A DNA stretch of 11,127 nt from an archaeon (lineage in GTDB: Archaea > Nanobdellota > Nanobdellia > Pacearchaeales > GW2011-AR1), in the NCBI GenBank assembly GCA_027341315.1, contig DAIENA010000019.1:1-11127 (forward strand), given 5' to 3'. The position numbers and the translations under genes are program-made. Positions within the stretch are counted from its first letter, which is position 1, and every line of letters begins with the position of its first letter. The notes beneath the pieces are model-generated. The model worked only from the letters and a program-made list of their open reading frames with translations, made no database searches and was not told the DNA's origin. This document shows positions 1 to 6,363 of this stretch, one piece after another.

Positions 1-218
1 GGCTTGTAACCGCAAAAGGAAATAAATCTATTTTAGTTACTGAACACTACTGGAATTATTTGAATGATCCTGTTGTAGAAAAAACTCTTTATATGGTTGG
101 AAAAGGAACATTAAAACCAGAAGACACTTATGACAGAATAAGGGCTTCTGAAGAAGGGGCAAGATACAGGGAAGCAATCGAACCTCTAAAACGAAAAGGA
201 GTAAAATTGGGAAAATGA
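1..218 (+). CDS. C-terminal part of an unrecognised protein upstream of uL4 (5' truncated)
   Basis: The reading frame enters from outside the window (first full codon at base 3) and gives 71 residues before a TGA at 216-218, which overlaps the uL4 start as ATGA. The visible part contains an aromatic stretch, TEHYWNYLNDP, followed by a charged, probably helical C-terminus ending KRKGVKLGK. In most archaea uL3 lies directly before uL4, but this tail shows nothing of the uL3 C-terminus. I do not recognise the family. The 4-nt overlap and shared strand show that it belongs to the same transcription unit and is probably translationally coupled to uL4. There are no cysteines and no obvious membrane segment in the visible part. 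The coding assignment is sound; the function is unknown. Confidence 0.75.
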   Translation, partial: LVTAKGNKSILVTEHYWNYLNDPVVEKTLYMVGKGTLKPEDTYDRIRASEEGARYREAIEPLKRKGVKLGK

Positions 219-1012
219 AAACATATATTTACGACGTCGACGGAAAAAAAGGAAAACAGATGGAAGTTCCTGAATTTTTTAAAGCAGTAGTTCGAAAAGA
301 TTTAATTCAAAAAATTGTTGAATCTATGAAAAGAAAACAACCATACTCTCCTAATCCTCTTGCGGGAAATATGTATTCAGCAAGCGGTAAACTGAAACAC
401 CACAGACACGTTTGGAAAAGCCAGTACGGACGTGGAATGAGCAGAGTTCCAAGAAAACAAAGATCAAGAAAAGGTTCGCAGTTCGACTGGGTCGGTGCGA
501 CGGTTCCGAATACCCGTGGCGGACGAAGAGCTCATCCTCCGAAAGTTCTCTCAATGATTGGAGAAAATAAAATAAATAAAAAAGAACTTAAGGCCGCAAT
601 TATTTCGGCCCTTAGCGCCACAGCGTCGGAAAAGTGGGTGTTAAAAAGATACGAAACATTAAAGAATCAAAAAATTGAAACACTTCCGATTATTATCGAA
701 TCAAAAATAACAGAACTCAAAATAAAAAAAGTTCTTGAAATATTAAAAAAAATACTTGGAGAAAAACTTTTTTCTGTTTCTATAAGAAAAAGAGAAGTCA
801 GAAGCGGAAAGGGAAAACTCCGAGGAAGAAAACATAAAATAAATTCTGGACTTTTATTTGTCACAGGAAACAATGAAAAATTAAAAACGACTGCGTTTGA
901 AGTTTTAGACGTCAACACTCTTTCGGTTGAAAACCTTGCAAATACTGAACCAGGGAGAATTACAGTTTACACTGAAAAAGCAATAAAAGATTTGGGAGAA
1001 AAATACAAATGA
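215..1012 (+). CDS. rpl4: Large-subunit ribosomal protein uL4 (L4/L1e)
   Basis: This is 265 residues of archaeal/eukaryotic-type uL4, a 23S rRNA-binding protein whose long internal loop helps line the peptide exit tunnel. The recognisable loop runs about residues 45-110, with GRGMSRVPRKQ, then RKGSQFDWVGATVPNTRGGR and RRAHPPK. The C-terminal half is a mixed alpha/beta domain with RSGKGKLRGRK near residue 195 and VLDVNTLSVENLA near 230, which matches the family. Length is close to the usual archaeal size. The start is the ATG of an ATGA overlap with the preceding gene; AAGGAG at 196-201 lies 13 nt upstream, a rather long spacing. Its TGA overlaps the uL23 start in the same way. Identification is from motifs read directly in the protein. 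Confidence 0.96.
   Translation: MKTYIYDVDGKKGKQMEVPEFFKAVVRKDLIQKIVESMKRKQPYSPNPLAGNMYSASGKLKHHRHVWKSQYGRGMSRVPRKQRSRKGSQFDWVGATVPNTRGGRRAHPPKVLSMIGENKINKKELKAAIISALSATASEKWVLKRYETLKNQKIETLPIIIESKITELKIKKVLEILKKILGEKLFSVSIRKREVRSGKGKLRGRKHKINSGLLFVTGNNEKLKTTAFEVLDVNTLSVENLANTEPGRITVYTEKAIKDLGEKYK
994..998 (+). promoter_or_regulatory. Shine-Dalgarno-like site for uL23
   Basis: GGGAG lies inside the end of the uL4 gene, 10 nt before the uL23 ATG at 1009. It supports the ATGA-overlap start over the in-frame ATG at 1021. Confidence 0.5.
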
Positions 1013-1293
1013 AAACAAAAATGAGTGGAAGAAAACTTGAATCTGTTGGAACTCACTTGAAACCGGTTATGACCGAAAAAGCGGTTATGATGATTGAAAG
1101 AGACAACACTTTGGTTTTCACGACGTCGACAACGATGAAGAAAGAAGAAATCAAAAAAGAAATAGAACACATATTTGACGTTAAAGTTAAAAAAATCAGG
1201 ACTCTTGTCAAGGAAAATAAAAAATATGCTTATGTTAAAATTGGAGGAGATACTCTTGCGATTGATGTTGCAACTAAATTAGGATTAATGTAA
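1009..1293 (+). CDS. rpl23: Large-subunit ribosomal protein uL23
   Basis: The 94 residues form the small alpha/beta uL23 fold, which binds 23S rRNA near the exit of the polypeptide tunnel and is a docking point for the signal recognition particle in this family. The N-terminal signature LKPVMTEKA (residues 17-25), the helix KKEEIKKEIEHIFDVKVKKI (44-63) and the following beta hairpin with YAYVKIGG match the family. The start overlaps the uL4 stop (ATGA, 1009-1012). An in-frame ATG at codon 5 is possible, but the overlap and the upstream GGGAG favour 1009. The stop is the first TAAAATG junction of this cluster, leading into uL2. Confidence 0.95.
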   Translation: MKTKMSGRKLESVGTHLKPVMTEKAVMMIERDNTLVFTTSTTMKKEEIKKEIEHIFDVKVKKIRTLVKENKKYAYVKIGGDTLAIDVATKLGLM

Positions 1294-1294
1294 A

Positions 1295-1993
1295 ATGGGA
1301 AAAAGAATAATTCAACAGGCGCGTGGGAAAGGAAGTTCGACGTACAGAGTCAATAAAACTGTTTTCAAATACAGACTAAAAATTCCTAAGGGGATTTTAG
1401 GCGAAGGAACAATCTTAAAACTCGTCGACTCGGGTGCGCACACCTGCCCTATCGCAAAAATTCAAAGCAACGAAGGAATTTTTTACATTCCGGCATTTAA
1501 GAATATGACAGAAGGAGAAAAAATTTATTTTGAAAACGGAGAGACAAAAGACGGAAATATTTTGAAACTGAAAGACATTCCGGTAAAAACAAAAATTTAC
1601 TGTATTGAATCAAGGCCCGGAGACGGCGGAAAGTATATTAAGAGTGCCGGAACTTATGCTACTGTTTCAAGAGTTTCAGAAAAAGAAATTGTTGTCTTAA
1701 TGCCGTCGAAAAAAGAAAAAAAATTCAGCCCTTACTCAAGAGCGGTCGTCGGAATTATTTCCGGAGACGGACGACTCACAAAACCGATACTCAAAGCAGG
1801 AAAACATTATCACATTAAAAAAACTAAAAGCAAACTTTGGCCAAGGACGTCGGCGATTAAAGTCAATGCAATCGACCACCCTTTTGGTTCAGGCCGTGGA
1901 AAGAATCCTAAGTCAAAGATTGCGAAGAGAAATGCACCTCCTGGAGCAAGAGTTGGATTAATCCGACCTAGAAGGACAGGAAAGAGAAAATAA
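1295..1993 (+). CDS. rpl2: Large-subunit ribosomal protein uL2
   Basis: This 232-residue protein is uL2, a core 23S rRNA-binding protein close to the peptidyl-transferase centre and important for subunit association. It begins MGKRIIQQARGKGSSTYR, as archaeal uL2 does. The middle contains the OB-like and SH3-like region (DSGAHTCPIAKI near residue 46, ESRPGDGGKYIKSAGTYATV near 105). The C-terminus has HPFGSGRGKNP from residue 195 and then RNAPPGARVGLIRPRRTG, which corresponds to the conserved rRNA-binding tail. The usual archaeal motif is HPFGGG; here the second glycine of the run is serine. The gene is joined to its neighbours on both sides by TAAAATG (1291-1297 and 1991-1997). Confidence 0.97.
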   Translation: MGKRIIQQARGKGSSTYRVNKTVFKYRLKIPKGILGEGTILKLVDSGAHTCPIAKIQSNEGIFYIPAFKNMTEGEKIYFENGETKDGNILKLKDIPVKTKIYCIESRPGDGGKYIKSAGTYATVSRVSEKEIVVLMPSKKEKKFSPYSRAVVGIISGDGRLTKPILKAGKHYHIKKTKSKLWPRTSAIKVNAIDHPFGSGRGKNPKSKIAKRNAPPGARVGLIRPRRTGKRK

Positions 1994-1994
1994 A

Positions 1995-2264
1995 ATGACA
2001 AAAAATTTATATAATTTGATTGGAAGAGAGCCTGAGAAAGTCGAAGGATTAAAGATTTCTTTCGGAAAAATTAAAGGAACATTAACTTTAATTCCAAAAA
2101 ATGAATACGTAAAAAATAAACTAACAAAAATGGATTATGGGATATATATTCATACTCAGGACGGAATGGATGTTCCGATTGATTGGCTTGGTTCAGCAGT
2201 GAGCCCTGCAAGATTTAATGACTATTATAAGATGAATGAAAATGGAGAAATTACAAAGAGATAA
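1995..2264 (+). CDS. Unknown 89-residue protein inserted between uL2 and uS19
   Basis: I do not recognise this protein. It reads MTKNLYNLIGREPEKVEGL at the start, has alternating hydrophobic stretches suggestive of beta strands (ISFGKIKGTLTLIP, YGIYIHTQDGMDVPIDWLG) and a short charged tail ending ITKR. It has no cysteines, no membrane segment and no signal peptide, so it is probably cytosolic. It is the same strand as its neighbours and uses the same TAAAATG junction at both ends (1991-1997, 2262-2268), which makes it a real, co-translated gene rather than a chance frame. In archaea uL2 and uS19 are normally adjacent. CG dinucleotides are sparse (five in 270 bases) and Asp codons lean to GAT (three of five), unlike the flanking ribosomal genes. 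A role on the ribosome is a guess from context. Confidence 0.8.
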   Translation: MTKNLYNLIGREPEKVEGLKISFGKIKGTLTLIPKNEYVKNKLTKMDYGIYIHTQDGMDVPIDWLGSAVSPARFNDYYKMNENGEITKR

Positions 2265-2265
2265 A

Positions 2266-2679
2266 ATGACAAACGAAGAAAATATAATTGAAGTGAAAAA
2301 GAAAGAGCAGACATTTAAAGGCAAGACCCTTGACGAATTGAAAGCGTTAGACGTTCGGGAATTTGCAAAATTACTTTCTTCAAACCGAAAGAGAAATGTC
2401 CTGAGAAATTTCCAGAAACATGAAAACTTTTTGAATAGACTAAAAAAGAAAAACAAAAGGTCAATTAAAACACATATAAGAGATTTGGTAATTCTTCCGG
2501 AACTTGTTGGAATGAAGATGCAAATTTATAACGGAAAAGAATTCGTTCCGGTCGAAATCACCTTCGAGATGCTCGGACACAAGCTTGGAGAGTTCTCGAT
2601 GTCAAGAGTGAAGGCAAAACATAATAAAGACGAAAAAGGAAATCCCAAAATAGGAAAACCTGCACCAAACAAACAATAA
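2266..2679 (+). CDS. rps19: Small-subunit ribosomal protein uS19 (S19/S15e)
   Basis: The 137 residues are archaeal/eukaryotic-type uS19, which sits in the head of the small subunit close to the A-site tRNA. Motifs read directly are TFKGKTLDEL (residues 16-25), a basic helix region with KKNKRSIKTH, then IRDLVILPELVGM (71-83), VYNG-like IYNGKEFVPVEI and EMLGHKLGEFSMSR (101-114). The start at 2266 follows from the TAAAATG junction; a start 30 bases upstream would overlap the preceding gene and add a non-conserved peptide. The C-terminus is unusual: after KAKHNKDEKG it ends PKIGKPAPNKQ, without the GATRSS-type tail normal in archaeal uS19. Confidence 0.95.
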   Translation: MTNEENIIEVKKKEQTFKGKTLDELKALDVREFAKLLSSNRKRNVLRNFQKHENFLNRLKKKNKRSIKTHIRDLVILPELVGMKMQIYNGKEFVPVEITFEMLGHKLGEFSMSRVKAKHNKDEKGNPKIGKPAPNKQ

Positions 2680-2680
2680 A

Positions 2681-3340
2681 ATGGCAAAAATAAACACAGA
2701 AAAACCGATGGGAAAAAACGAACAAAAAAGACAGACGACGTCGGCAGTCAAAAAAAATAAGGAAAAAATTTTGAATACACCTGTTTTAAGTTCAGAAATA
2801 AAAAAAGAAGAAATTTCTGAAAATGAAATTGAAAAGATTAATCCGACAAAAACAGAAGAGAAAAAAGGAACTGAAGAAAAAACTCAGGAAAATAAAAAAG
2901 AAAAAAAGAAAGTTGAAAAGAAAGTAAAGAAAGATTCCGTTTTTGTCAATGTGGAAAACCTTTCCGTGTCGACAAAAGTTTCAGCTTCAATCTGCAAATT
3001 CATAAAATACAAAAAAATAGACACTGCAATAAAAGAACTTGAAGAAGTTTCAAAAATAAGAAAAGCGATTCCGATGAAAGGAGAATATGCCCACAGAAAA
3101 GGAAAGATTATGTCCGGTAAATTTCCGGTTAATGCTTCAAAGGAATTTATTATCCTTTTGAAAAGTTTGAAGGGAAACGCAAACAACCACGACGTCGACG
3201 AACCCGTAATCACCGAAGCATTTGCAAATAAGGGAACCGCCGTTTGGGCTTCGGGCGGAAGAAAAAGAAAAAGAACGCATATCAAAATCACCGCCACTCA
3301 AAAAAAATTAGTTAAACAAAAAAAGGAGAATAAAAAATAA
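2681..3340 (+). CDS. rpl22: Large-subunit ribosomal protein uL22 with a long charged N-terminal extension
   Basis: The protein has 219 residues, of which about 88-204 are the uL22 core: SVSTKVSASICKFIKYKKID, then AIKELEEVSKIRKAIPMKG, SGKFPVNASKEFIILLKSLKGNAN and, after a short DVDEP linker, ITEAFANKGTAVWASGGRKRKRTHIKI. uL22 binds 23S rRNA and its beta hairpin (near residues 184-198) reaches into the exit tunnel. The first 85 residues are a low-complexity Lys/Glu-rich extension (KKEEISENEIEK, EEKKGTEEKTQENKKEKKK), probably disordered, and not part of the usual archaeal protein. The segment between MKGEYAHRKGK and the following SGKFPV is also short for archaea. The start uses TAAAATG (2677-2683); no Shine-Dalgarno sequence is evident, so reinitiation after uS19 is likely. 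Confidence 0.93.
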   Translation: MAKINTEKPMGKNEQKRQTTSAVKKNKEKILNTPVLSSEIKKEEISENEIEKINPTKTEEKKGTEEKTQENKKEKKKVEKKVKKDSVFVNVENLSVSTKVSASICKFIKYKKIDTAIKELEEVSKIRKAIPMKGEYAHRKGKIMSGKFPVNASKEFIILLKSLKGNANNHDVDEPVITEAFANKGTAVWASGGRKRKRTHIKITATQKKLVKQKKENKK

Positions 3341-3341
3341 A

Positions 3342-4028
3342 ATGGAAGAAAAAAAGACAGTCAAGTTCAAGAAAGAAGAGTTTTCGATGAAGGAAAAAAT
3401 CAAAAATGAAATTGGAAAAGGAAAACTTTCAAAAGTTAAAATTGAATACGCTCCCGTCGGTGAGAGAATAATAATTTCGACAAACAAGCCCGGGCTGATA
3501 ATCGGAAGAGGCGGAGAAAAAATTGAACAATTGACAGAGATATTAAGAAAAAAATTCAAACTTGAGAATCCCCACGTGGAAATTGATGAAATAAAAAACC
3601 CCGACCTTGATGCACAATTGGTTGCAGACGACCTTGCACTTGGTCTTGAAAGATTTGGTCCGTTAAAATTCAAATCTCTTGCATACAGGGCTCTTCAAAG
3701 AGTTATGAAAGCCGGAGCTCTTGGAACGGAAATAAGACTCACCGGAAAAATTCCAAGCGCAAGGGCAAAGTCGTGGAGATTTGCTCAAGGATATCTTAAA
3801 AAAACCGGAGACAGCGCAAAGGTTGTTGATCGGGCGCAATCGATTGCCCACACAAAACCCGGAGTTGTCGGAGTGAAGGTAAGTATACTTCCTCCGGACG
3901 CAATTATGAAAGACAGAATAAAAATCGACGACAAATTAATCGGAAAATTAATTTCAAATATAGAAAAAGATGAAACTGAAAAAATTCCAAAGAAAGGAAA
4001 AACTAAAAAACAAAAAGGAAAAAATTAA
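3342..4028 (+). CDS. rps3: Small-subunit ribosomal protein uS3
   Basis: This 228-residue protein is uS3, part of the mRNA entry channel in the small-subunit head. The N-terminal KH domain is clear, with PGLIIGRGGEKIEQL at residues 50-64 and the GRGG loop at 55-58. The C-terminal uS3 domain follows from about residue 105, with ALQRVMKAGALGTEIRLTGK and RAKSWRFAQGYLKKTGD (141-157), then GVVGVKVSILPPDA. The last 25 residues are a Lys-rich tail. A GGAG at 3325-3328 lies 13 nt upstream of the TAAAATG start. The stop TAA abuts the uL29 ATG directly, with no spacer. Confidence 0.97.
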   Translation: MEEKKTVKFKKEEFSMKEKIKNEIGKGKLSKVKIEYAPVGERIIISTNKPGLIIGRGGEKIEQLTEILRKKFKLENPHVEIDEIKNPDLDAQLVADDLALGLERFGPLKFKSLAYRALQRVMKAGALGTEIRLTGKIPSARAKSWRFAQGYLKKTGDSAKVVDRAQSIAHTKPGVVGVKVSILPPDAIMKDRIKIDDKLIGKLISNIEKDETEKIPKKGKTKKQKGKN

Positions 4029-4202
4029 ATGGCAATATTAAAATCAAGAGAAATTAGAAGCATGAAAAAAGAAGACAAGGAGAAGAAACTTAAAGAATTG
4101 AAACTCGAACTCATAAAGTCAAAAAGCAAATCCTCTCAGGGGAAAAGCCAAAAGACGAGAGAAATAAAAAAAACAATAGCGAGGTTATTAACAATAAAAT
4201 AA
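4029..4202 (+). CDS. rpl29: Large-subunit ribosomal protein uL29 (57 residues)
   Basis: A short frame between uS3 and aIF1 encodes MAILKSREIRSMKKEDKEKK, continues with KELKLELIKSKSKS and ends TREIKKTIARLLTIK. This is the two-helix hairpin of uL29: a start of the type 'L(K/R)xxEIRxM' and the conserved R/K-xIARxLT motif near the C-terminus. uL29 binds 23S rRNA next to uL23 at the tunnel exit. At 57 residues it is a little shorter than most family members, mainly in the turn between the helices. Position after uS3 is canonical. The start is fused to the uS3 stop (TAAATG, 4026-4031), and two bases separate its TAA from aIF1. Confidence 0.92.
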   Translation: MAILKSREIRSMKKEDKEKKLKELKLELIKSKSKSSQGKSQKTREIKKTIARLLTIK

Positions 4203-4204
4203 AT

Positions 4205-4501
4205 ATGGAAATATGTCCAAAATGTGGTCTGCCAAAACCGGCGTGTATTTGCGACCAAATACAAAAAAGCTCGCAAAGAATTCACATCGCAAATGACAAG
4301 AAAAGATACGGTAAAATCGTCACTCTTGTTTCGGGCTTCGACAACTCCATCGACATAAAACAAATCGCAAAAGAACTAAAAAATCAACTTGCCTGCGGAG
4401 GAACGGTCCGTGACAAAACAATCGAACTTCAGGGCGAACATTCAAAAAAAATAAAACCAATACTCACGAAACTCGGTTTCGACGAGGAATCAATAGAATA
4501 A
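4205..4501 (+). CDS. Translation initiation factor aIF1 (SUI1 family) with N-terminal zinc ribbon
   Basis: The 98-residue protein is the archaeal homologue of eIF1, which binds the small subunit and monitors start-codon selection. The N-terminus carries four cysteines at residues 4, 7, 14 and 16 (CPKCGLPKPACIC), the small zinc-binding element found in many archaeal aIF1 proteins. The SUI1 domain follows: the basic loop KKRYGKIVTLVSGFD (32-46), the helix IKQIAKELKNQLACGGTVRD (51-70) and IELQGEHSKKI. This is a complete family member of normal length. It lies between uL29 and uS17, its usual place in archaea. Its stop overlaps the uS17 start as TAATG (4499-4503). An archaeal RNase P subunit (Rpp29) often follows aIF1; none is present here. 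Confidence 0.95.
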   Translation: MEICPKCGLPKPACICDQIQKSSQRIHIANDKKRYGKIVTLVSGFDNSIDIKQIAKELKNQLACGGTVRDKTIELQGEHSKKIKPILTKLGFDEESIE

Positions 4502-4863
4502 TGACAAAAAAAGAAACAAAAACAATCAAGGAAAAATCAAAGAAGGAATTGACGAGCGAAGCCTGCAAGGATAAAGACTGCCCGGTTCACGGAAACTTAA
4601 AACTTCGGGGAAGAACTTTCAAGGGTTTTGTTGTTTCAAAGCATGATAAAAGAATTGCAATTGAATTTGAAAGAATGATTTATATTAAAAAATATGAAAG
4701 ATACGCCCGAACGAAAACGAAACTCCACGCACGACTTCCAAGATGTATGGAAAACAGCGTTGCCGTCGGAGATTTGGTCAGAATAAAAGAGTGCCGACCT
4801 CTTTCAAAGATAATTCATTTCGCATTTTTGGAAAAGATAAACGGTTCGGAGGAGAAAAAATGA
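4501..4863 (+). CDS. rps17: Small-subunit ribosomal protein uS17
   Basis: This is 120 residues of archaeal-type uS17, a primary 16S rRNA binder with an OB fold. The diagnostic archaeal signature CKDKDCPVHGNLKLRGRTF starts at residue 22; then come the strand FKGFVVSKHDKRIAIEF, the segment KYERYARTKTKLHARLP and VGDLVRIKECRPLSKIIHF near the C-terminus. The first 20 residues are a Lys-rich extension. The start overlaps the aIF1 stop by one base (TAATG); a GAGGA at 4484-4488 lies 12 nt upstream. The stop overlaps uL14 as ATGA. The identification is firm. Confidence 0.96.
   Translation: MTKKETKTIKEKSKKELTSEACKDKDCPVHGNLKLRGRTFKGFVVSKHDKRIAIEFERMIYIKKYERYARTKTKLHARLPRCMENSVAVGDLVRIKECRPLSKIIHFAFLEKINGSEEKK
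4848..4852 (+). promoter_or_regulatory. Strong Shine-Dalgarno site for uL14
   Basis: GGAGG, 7 nt before the ATG at 4860, is the best-placed ribosome binding site in the window. It lies within the last codons of uS17 and fixes the uL14 start at 4860 rather than at an in-frame ATG 117 bases upstream. Confidence 0.75.
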
Positions 4864-5261
4864 GAGCAATAAGTGCTAAAGCAACTGCAGGATGCAACAT
4901 TGGAACTAAAATGATTGCCGCCGATAACAGCGGAGCAAAATTGGTAAAAATTGTTGGAGTAAAAAGAGGAAAAGGAAAAAAAGGAAAACAGATGTGCGCC
5001 AAACTTGCTGATTGGGTGAAAGTTTCAGTGAAATCCGGAGACCCGGAGATGAAAGGAAAAGTTTTCGACGCTGTTTTAATCCGGCAAAAAAAACCATTCA
5101 GAAGGCTTAACGGAGAAAGAATCGCATTTGAAGACAACGCCGTCGCTCTTCTTAAAGACGAGAAGGGAGACCCGAAAGGAACACAAATCAAAGGACCAAT
5201 TGCAAAGGAGATAATCGAACGATGGCCGCAGGTTGCCAAAATCGCTTCGATAGCATATTAA
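4860..5261 (+). CDS. rpl14: Large-subunit ribosomal protein uL14
   Basis: The 133 residues beginning MRAISAKATAGCNIGTKM are uL14, a beta-barrel 23S rRNA-binding protein at the subunit interface that takes part in inter-subunit bridges. Family features are IAADNSGAKLVKIVGVKRGKG (about residues 19-39), the strand VFDAVLIRQKKPFRRLNGERIAFEDNAVALL and the C-terminal GPIAKEIIERWPQVAKIAS. The length is normal for archaea. The start is chosen from the ATGA overlap with uS17 and the GGAGG 7 nt upstream; a longer frame reading back into uS17 would add a non-conserved basic leader. The stop passes to uL24 through TAAAATG (5259-5265). Confidence 0.97.
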   Translation: MRAISAKATAGCNIGTKMIAADNSGAKLVKIVGVKRGKGKKGKQMCAKLADWVKVSVKSGDPEMKGKVFDAVLIRQKKPFRRLNGERIAFEDNAVALLKDEKGDPKGTQIKGPIAKEIIERWPQVAKIASIAY

Positions 5262-5262
5262 A

Positions 5263-5721
5263 ATGAAAAAATTTTCAACAAACTGGAAAGGAAGTAAGAA
5301 ATCAAAAAAGCAGAGAAAGTACACCGCGAATGCACCGCTTCATCTGAAAAAGAAATTGCTTAGCGCAAACCTTGCCAAAAATTTGAGAGAGAAATACAAG
5401 AAAAGAAATGTTGAATTGAGAAAAGGAGACTCTGTTAAAATTATGAGAGGTAAATTCAAAGGTAAAACCGGAAAAGTAACGAGCGTCAAAACGAATCTTT
5501 TGAAAATTTATATCGAAGGGATCCAGAAAAAAAAGCAGGACGGGTCTATGGTCGACGTTCCATTAAAAGCTTCAAATCTGCAGATAACCGAACTAAACAC
5601 CGACGACAAAAAAAGATTCGGAGCGCCGAAAGCGGAACCTTCGAAAGAAAAAACAGAAACACCTAAAAAGGAAAGAAAGCCTGAAACTAAAGAAGACAAA
5701 AAAATGGAGAAGAAAAAATGA
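5263..5721 (+). CDS. rpl24: Large-subunit ribosomal protein uL24 with charged C-terminal tail
   Basis: The protein has 152 residues. The N-terminal segment WKGSKKSKKQRKYTANAPLH (residues 8-27) and KKLLSANLAKNLREKY match the archaeal uL24 leader. The KOW motif runs at about 54-78 (KGDSVKIMRGKFKGKTGKV), followed by YIEGIQKKKQDG and VPLKASNLQITEL. uL24 binds the 5' domain of 23S rRNA and helps start large-subunit assembly. From about residue 121 the protein carries a low-complexity tail of Lys, Glu, Thr and Pro ending KKMEKKK, which is likely disordered and is longer than usual. The 3' end contains the ribosome-binding site for eS4, so the tail's coding sequence also serves the next gene. Confidence 0.95.
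   Translation: MKKFSTNWKGSKKSKKQRKYTANAPLHLKKKLLSANLAKNLREKYKKRNVELRKGDSVKIMRGKFKGKTGKVTSVKTNLLKIYIEGIQKKKQDGSMVDVPLKASNLQITELNTDDKKRFGAPKAEPSKEKTETPKKERKPETKEDKKMEKKK
5706..5709 (+). promoter_or_regulatory. Shine-Dalgarno site for eS4
   Basis: GGAG lies 8 nt before the ATG at 5718, within the Lys-rich end of uL24. It supports the ATGA-overlap start of eS4 rather than the in-frame ATG four codons later. Confidence 0.6.
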
Positions 5722-6362
5722 AACGACATATGAAAAGGCAGGAAATGCCAAAGAACTGGCCGGTTCCAAGGAAAGGAACTGCGTTCGTAGTTAAAAGCAA
5801 TTCAAAAGGAATTCCAATTTTAGTTGTTTTAAGAGATATCATGAAAATTGCAAAAGACCGAAGCGAAGTAAAAAAAGCAATTCATAAGAAAGATTTAATT
5901 ATCTCGGGAAAACCCGTTAACGACGAGAAAAAGTCTCTTGAACTTTTTGACGTTTTAACAATTGTTCCGTCAAAAAAGAATTACAGACTCGTCCTTTCGA
6001 AAAAGGGGAAATATGACGTTGAAGAAATATCTGAAAAAGATTCAAAAATAAAAATTTCAAAAGTTATAGGAAAAAGACTGCTCAAAAATAAAAAGGTACA
6101 ACTGAATATGGAAGACGGAAGAAACTACCTTTCCGACGTAAAGTGCTCGATTGGCGACTCTGCAGTTATAGACCTTGAAAAGAAAAAGATTTCAAAAGTT
6201 TTACCCATAAAAGAAAATTCCGAAGTAATCGTAATCGGGGGAAAACACGCGGGACTTAAGGGGAAAATCACGAAGATAATTGAAGAATTGAATGTGATTG
6301 AAATAGTATCTGAAGAAAAAAAATTCAGGGCATTAATTAAACAAATTATGGTGTTAGATTAA
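5718..6362 (+). CDS. rps4e: Small-subunit ribosomal protein eS4
   Basis: This 214-residue protein is eS4, found only in archaea and eukaryotes, a binder of the body of the small subunit. The N-terminus MKRHMKRQEMPKNWPVPRKG matches the family start. An S4-type RNA-binding segment follows at about 37-85 (ILVVLRDIMKIAKDRSEVKK to LFDVLTIVP), including the I.GK.V..EK pattern at 61-71. A central domain with NYRLVLSKKGKYDV comes next, and a C-terminal KOW-like segment at 169-190 (EVIVIGGKHAGLKGKITKI). It is somewhat shorter than the usual archaeal eS4 of about 235-245 residues, the C-terminus ending soon after the KOW segment. Start ATGA overlap with uL24; stop TAAAATG into uL5. Confidence 0.96.
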   Translation: MKRHMKRQEMPKNWPVPRKGTAFVVKSNSKGIPILVVLRDIMKIAKDRSEVKKAIHKKDLIISGKPVNDEKKSLELFDVLTIVPSKKNYRLVLSKKGKYDVEEISEKDSKIKISKVIGKRLLKNKKVQLNMEDGRNYLSDVKCSIGDSAVIDLEKKKISKVLPIKENSEVIVIGGKHAGLKGKITKIIEELNVIEIVSEEKKFRALIKQIMVLD

Positions 6363-6363
6363 A

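Noticed and set aside
766..776. T-run within uL4 (also short T-runs near 10613) as possible terminators
   Set aside because: They are inside coding sequence of essential or coupled genes, with no intergenic space; termination there is unlikely.
2236..2265. Earlier in-frame start for uS19 (and similarly 8260 for eL32, 10737 for uL30)
   Set aside because: All three would overlap the previous gene and add non-family residues; the later ATG sits at the recurrent TAAAATG junction in each case.
2884..3297. Minus-strand open frame opposite uL22 that looks like a membrane protein
   Set aside because: The hydrophobic look comes from complementing AAA/GAA-rich codons. The plus strand encodes a clear uL22.
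4743..4859. N-terminal extension of uL14 reading back into uS17
   Set aside because: The added 39 residues are an out-of-frame reading of conserved uS17; GGAGG and the ATGA overlap place the start at 4860.
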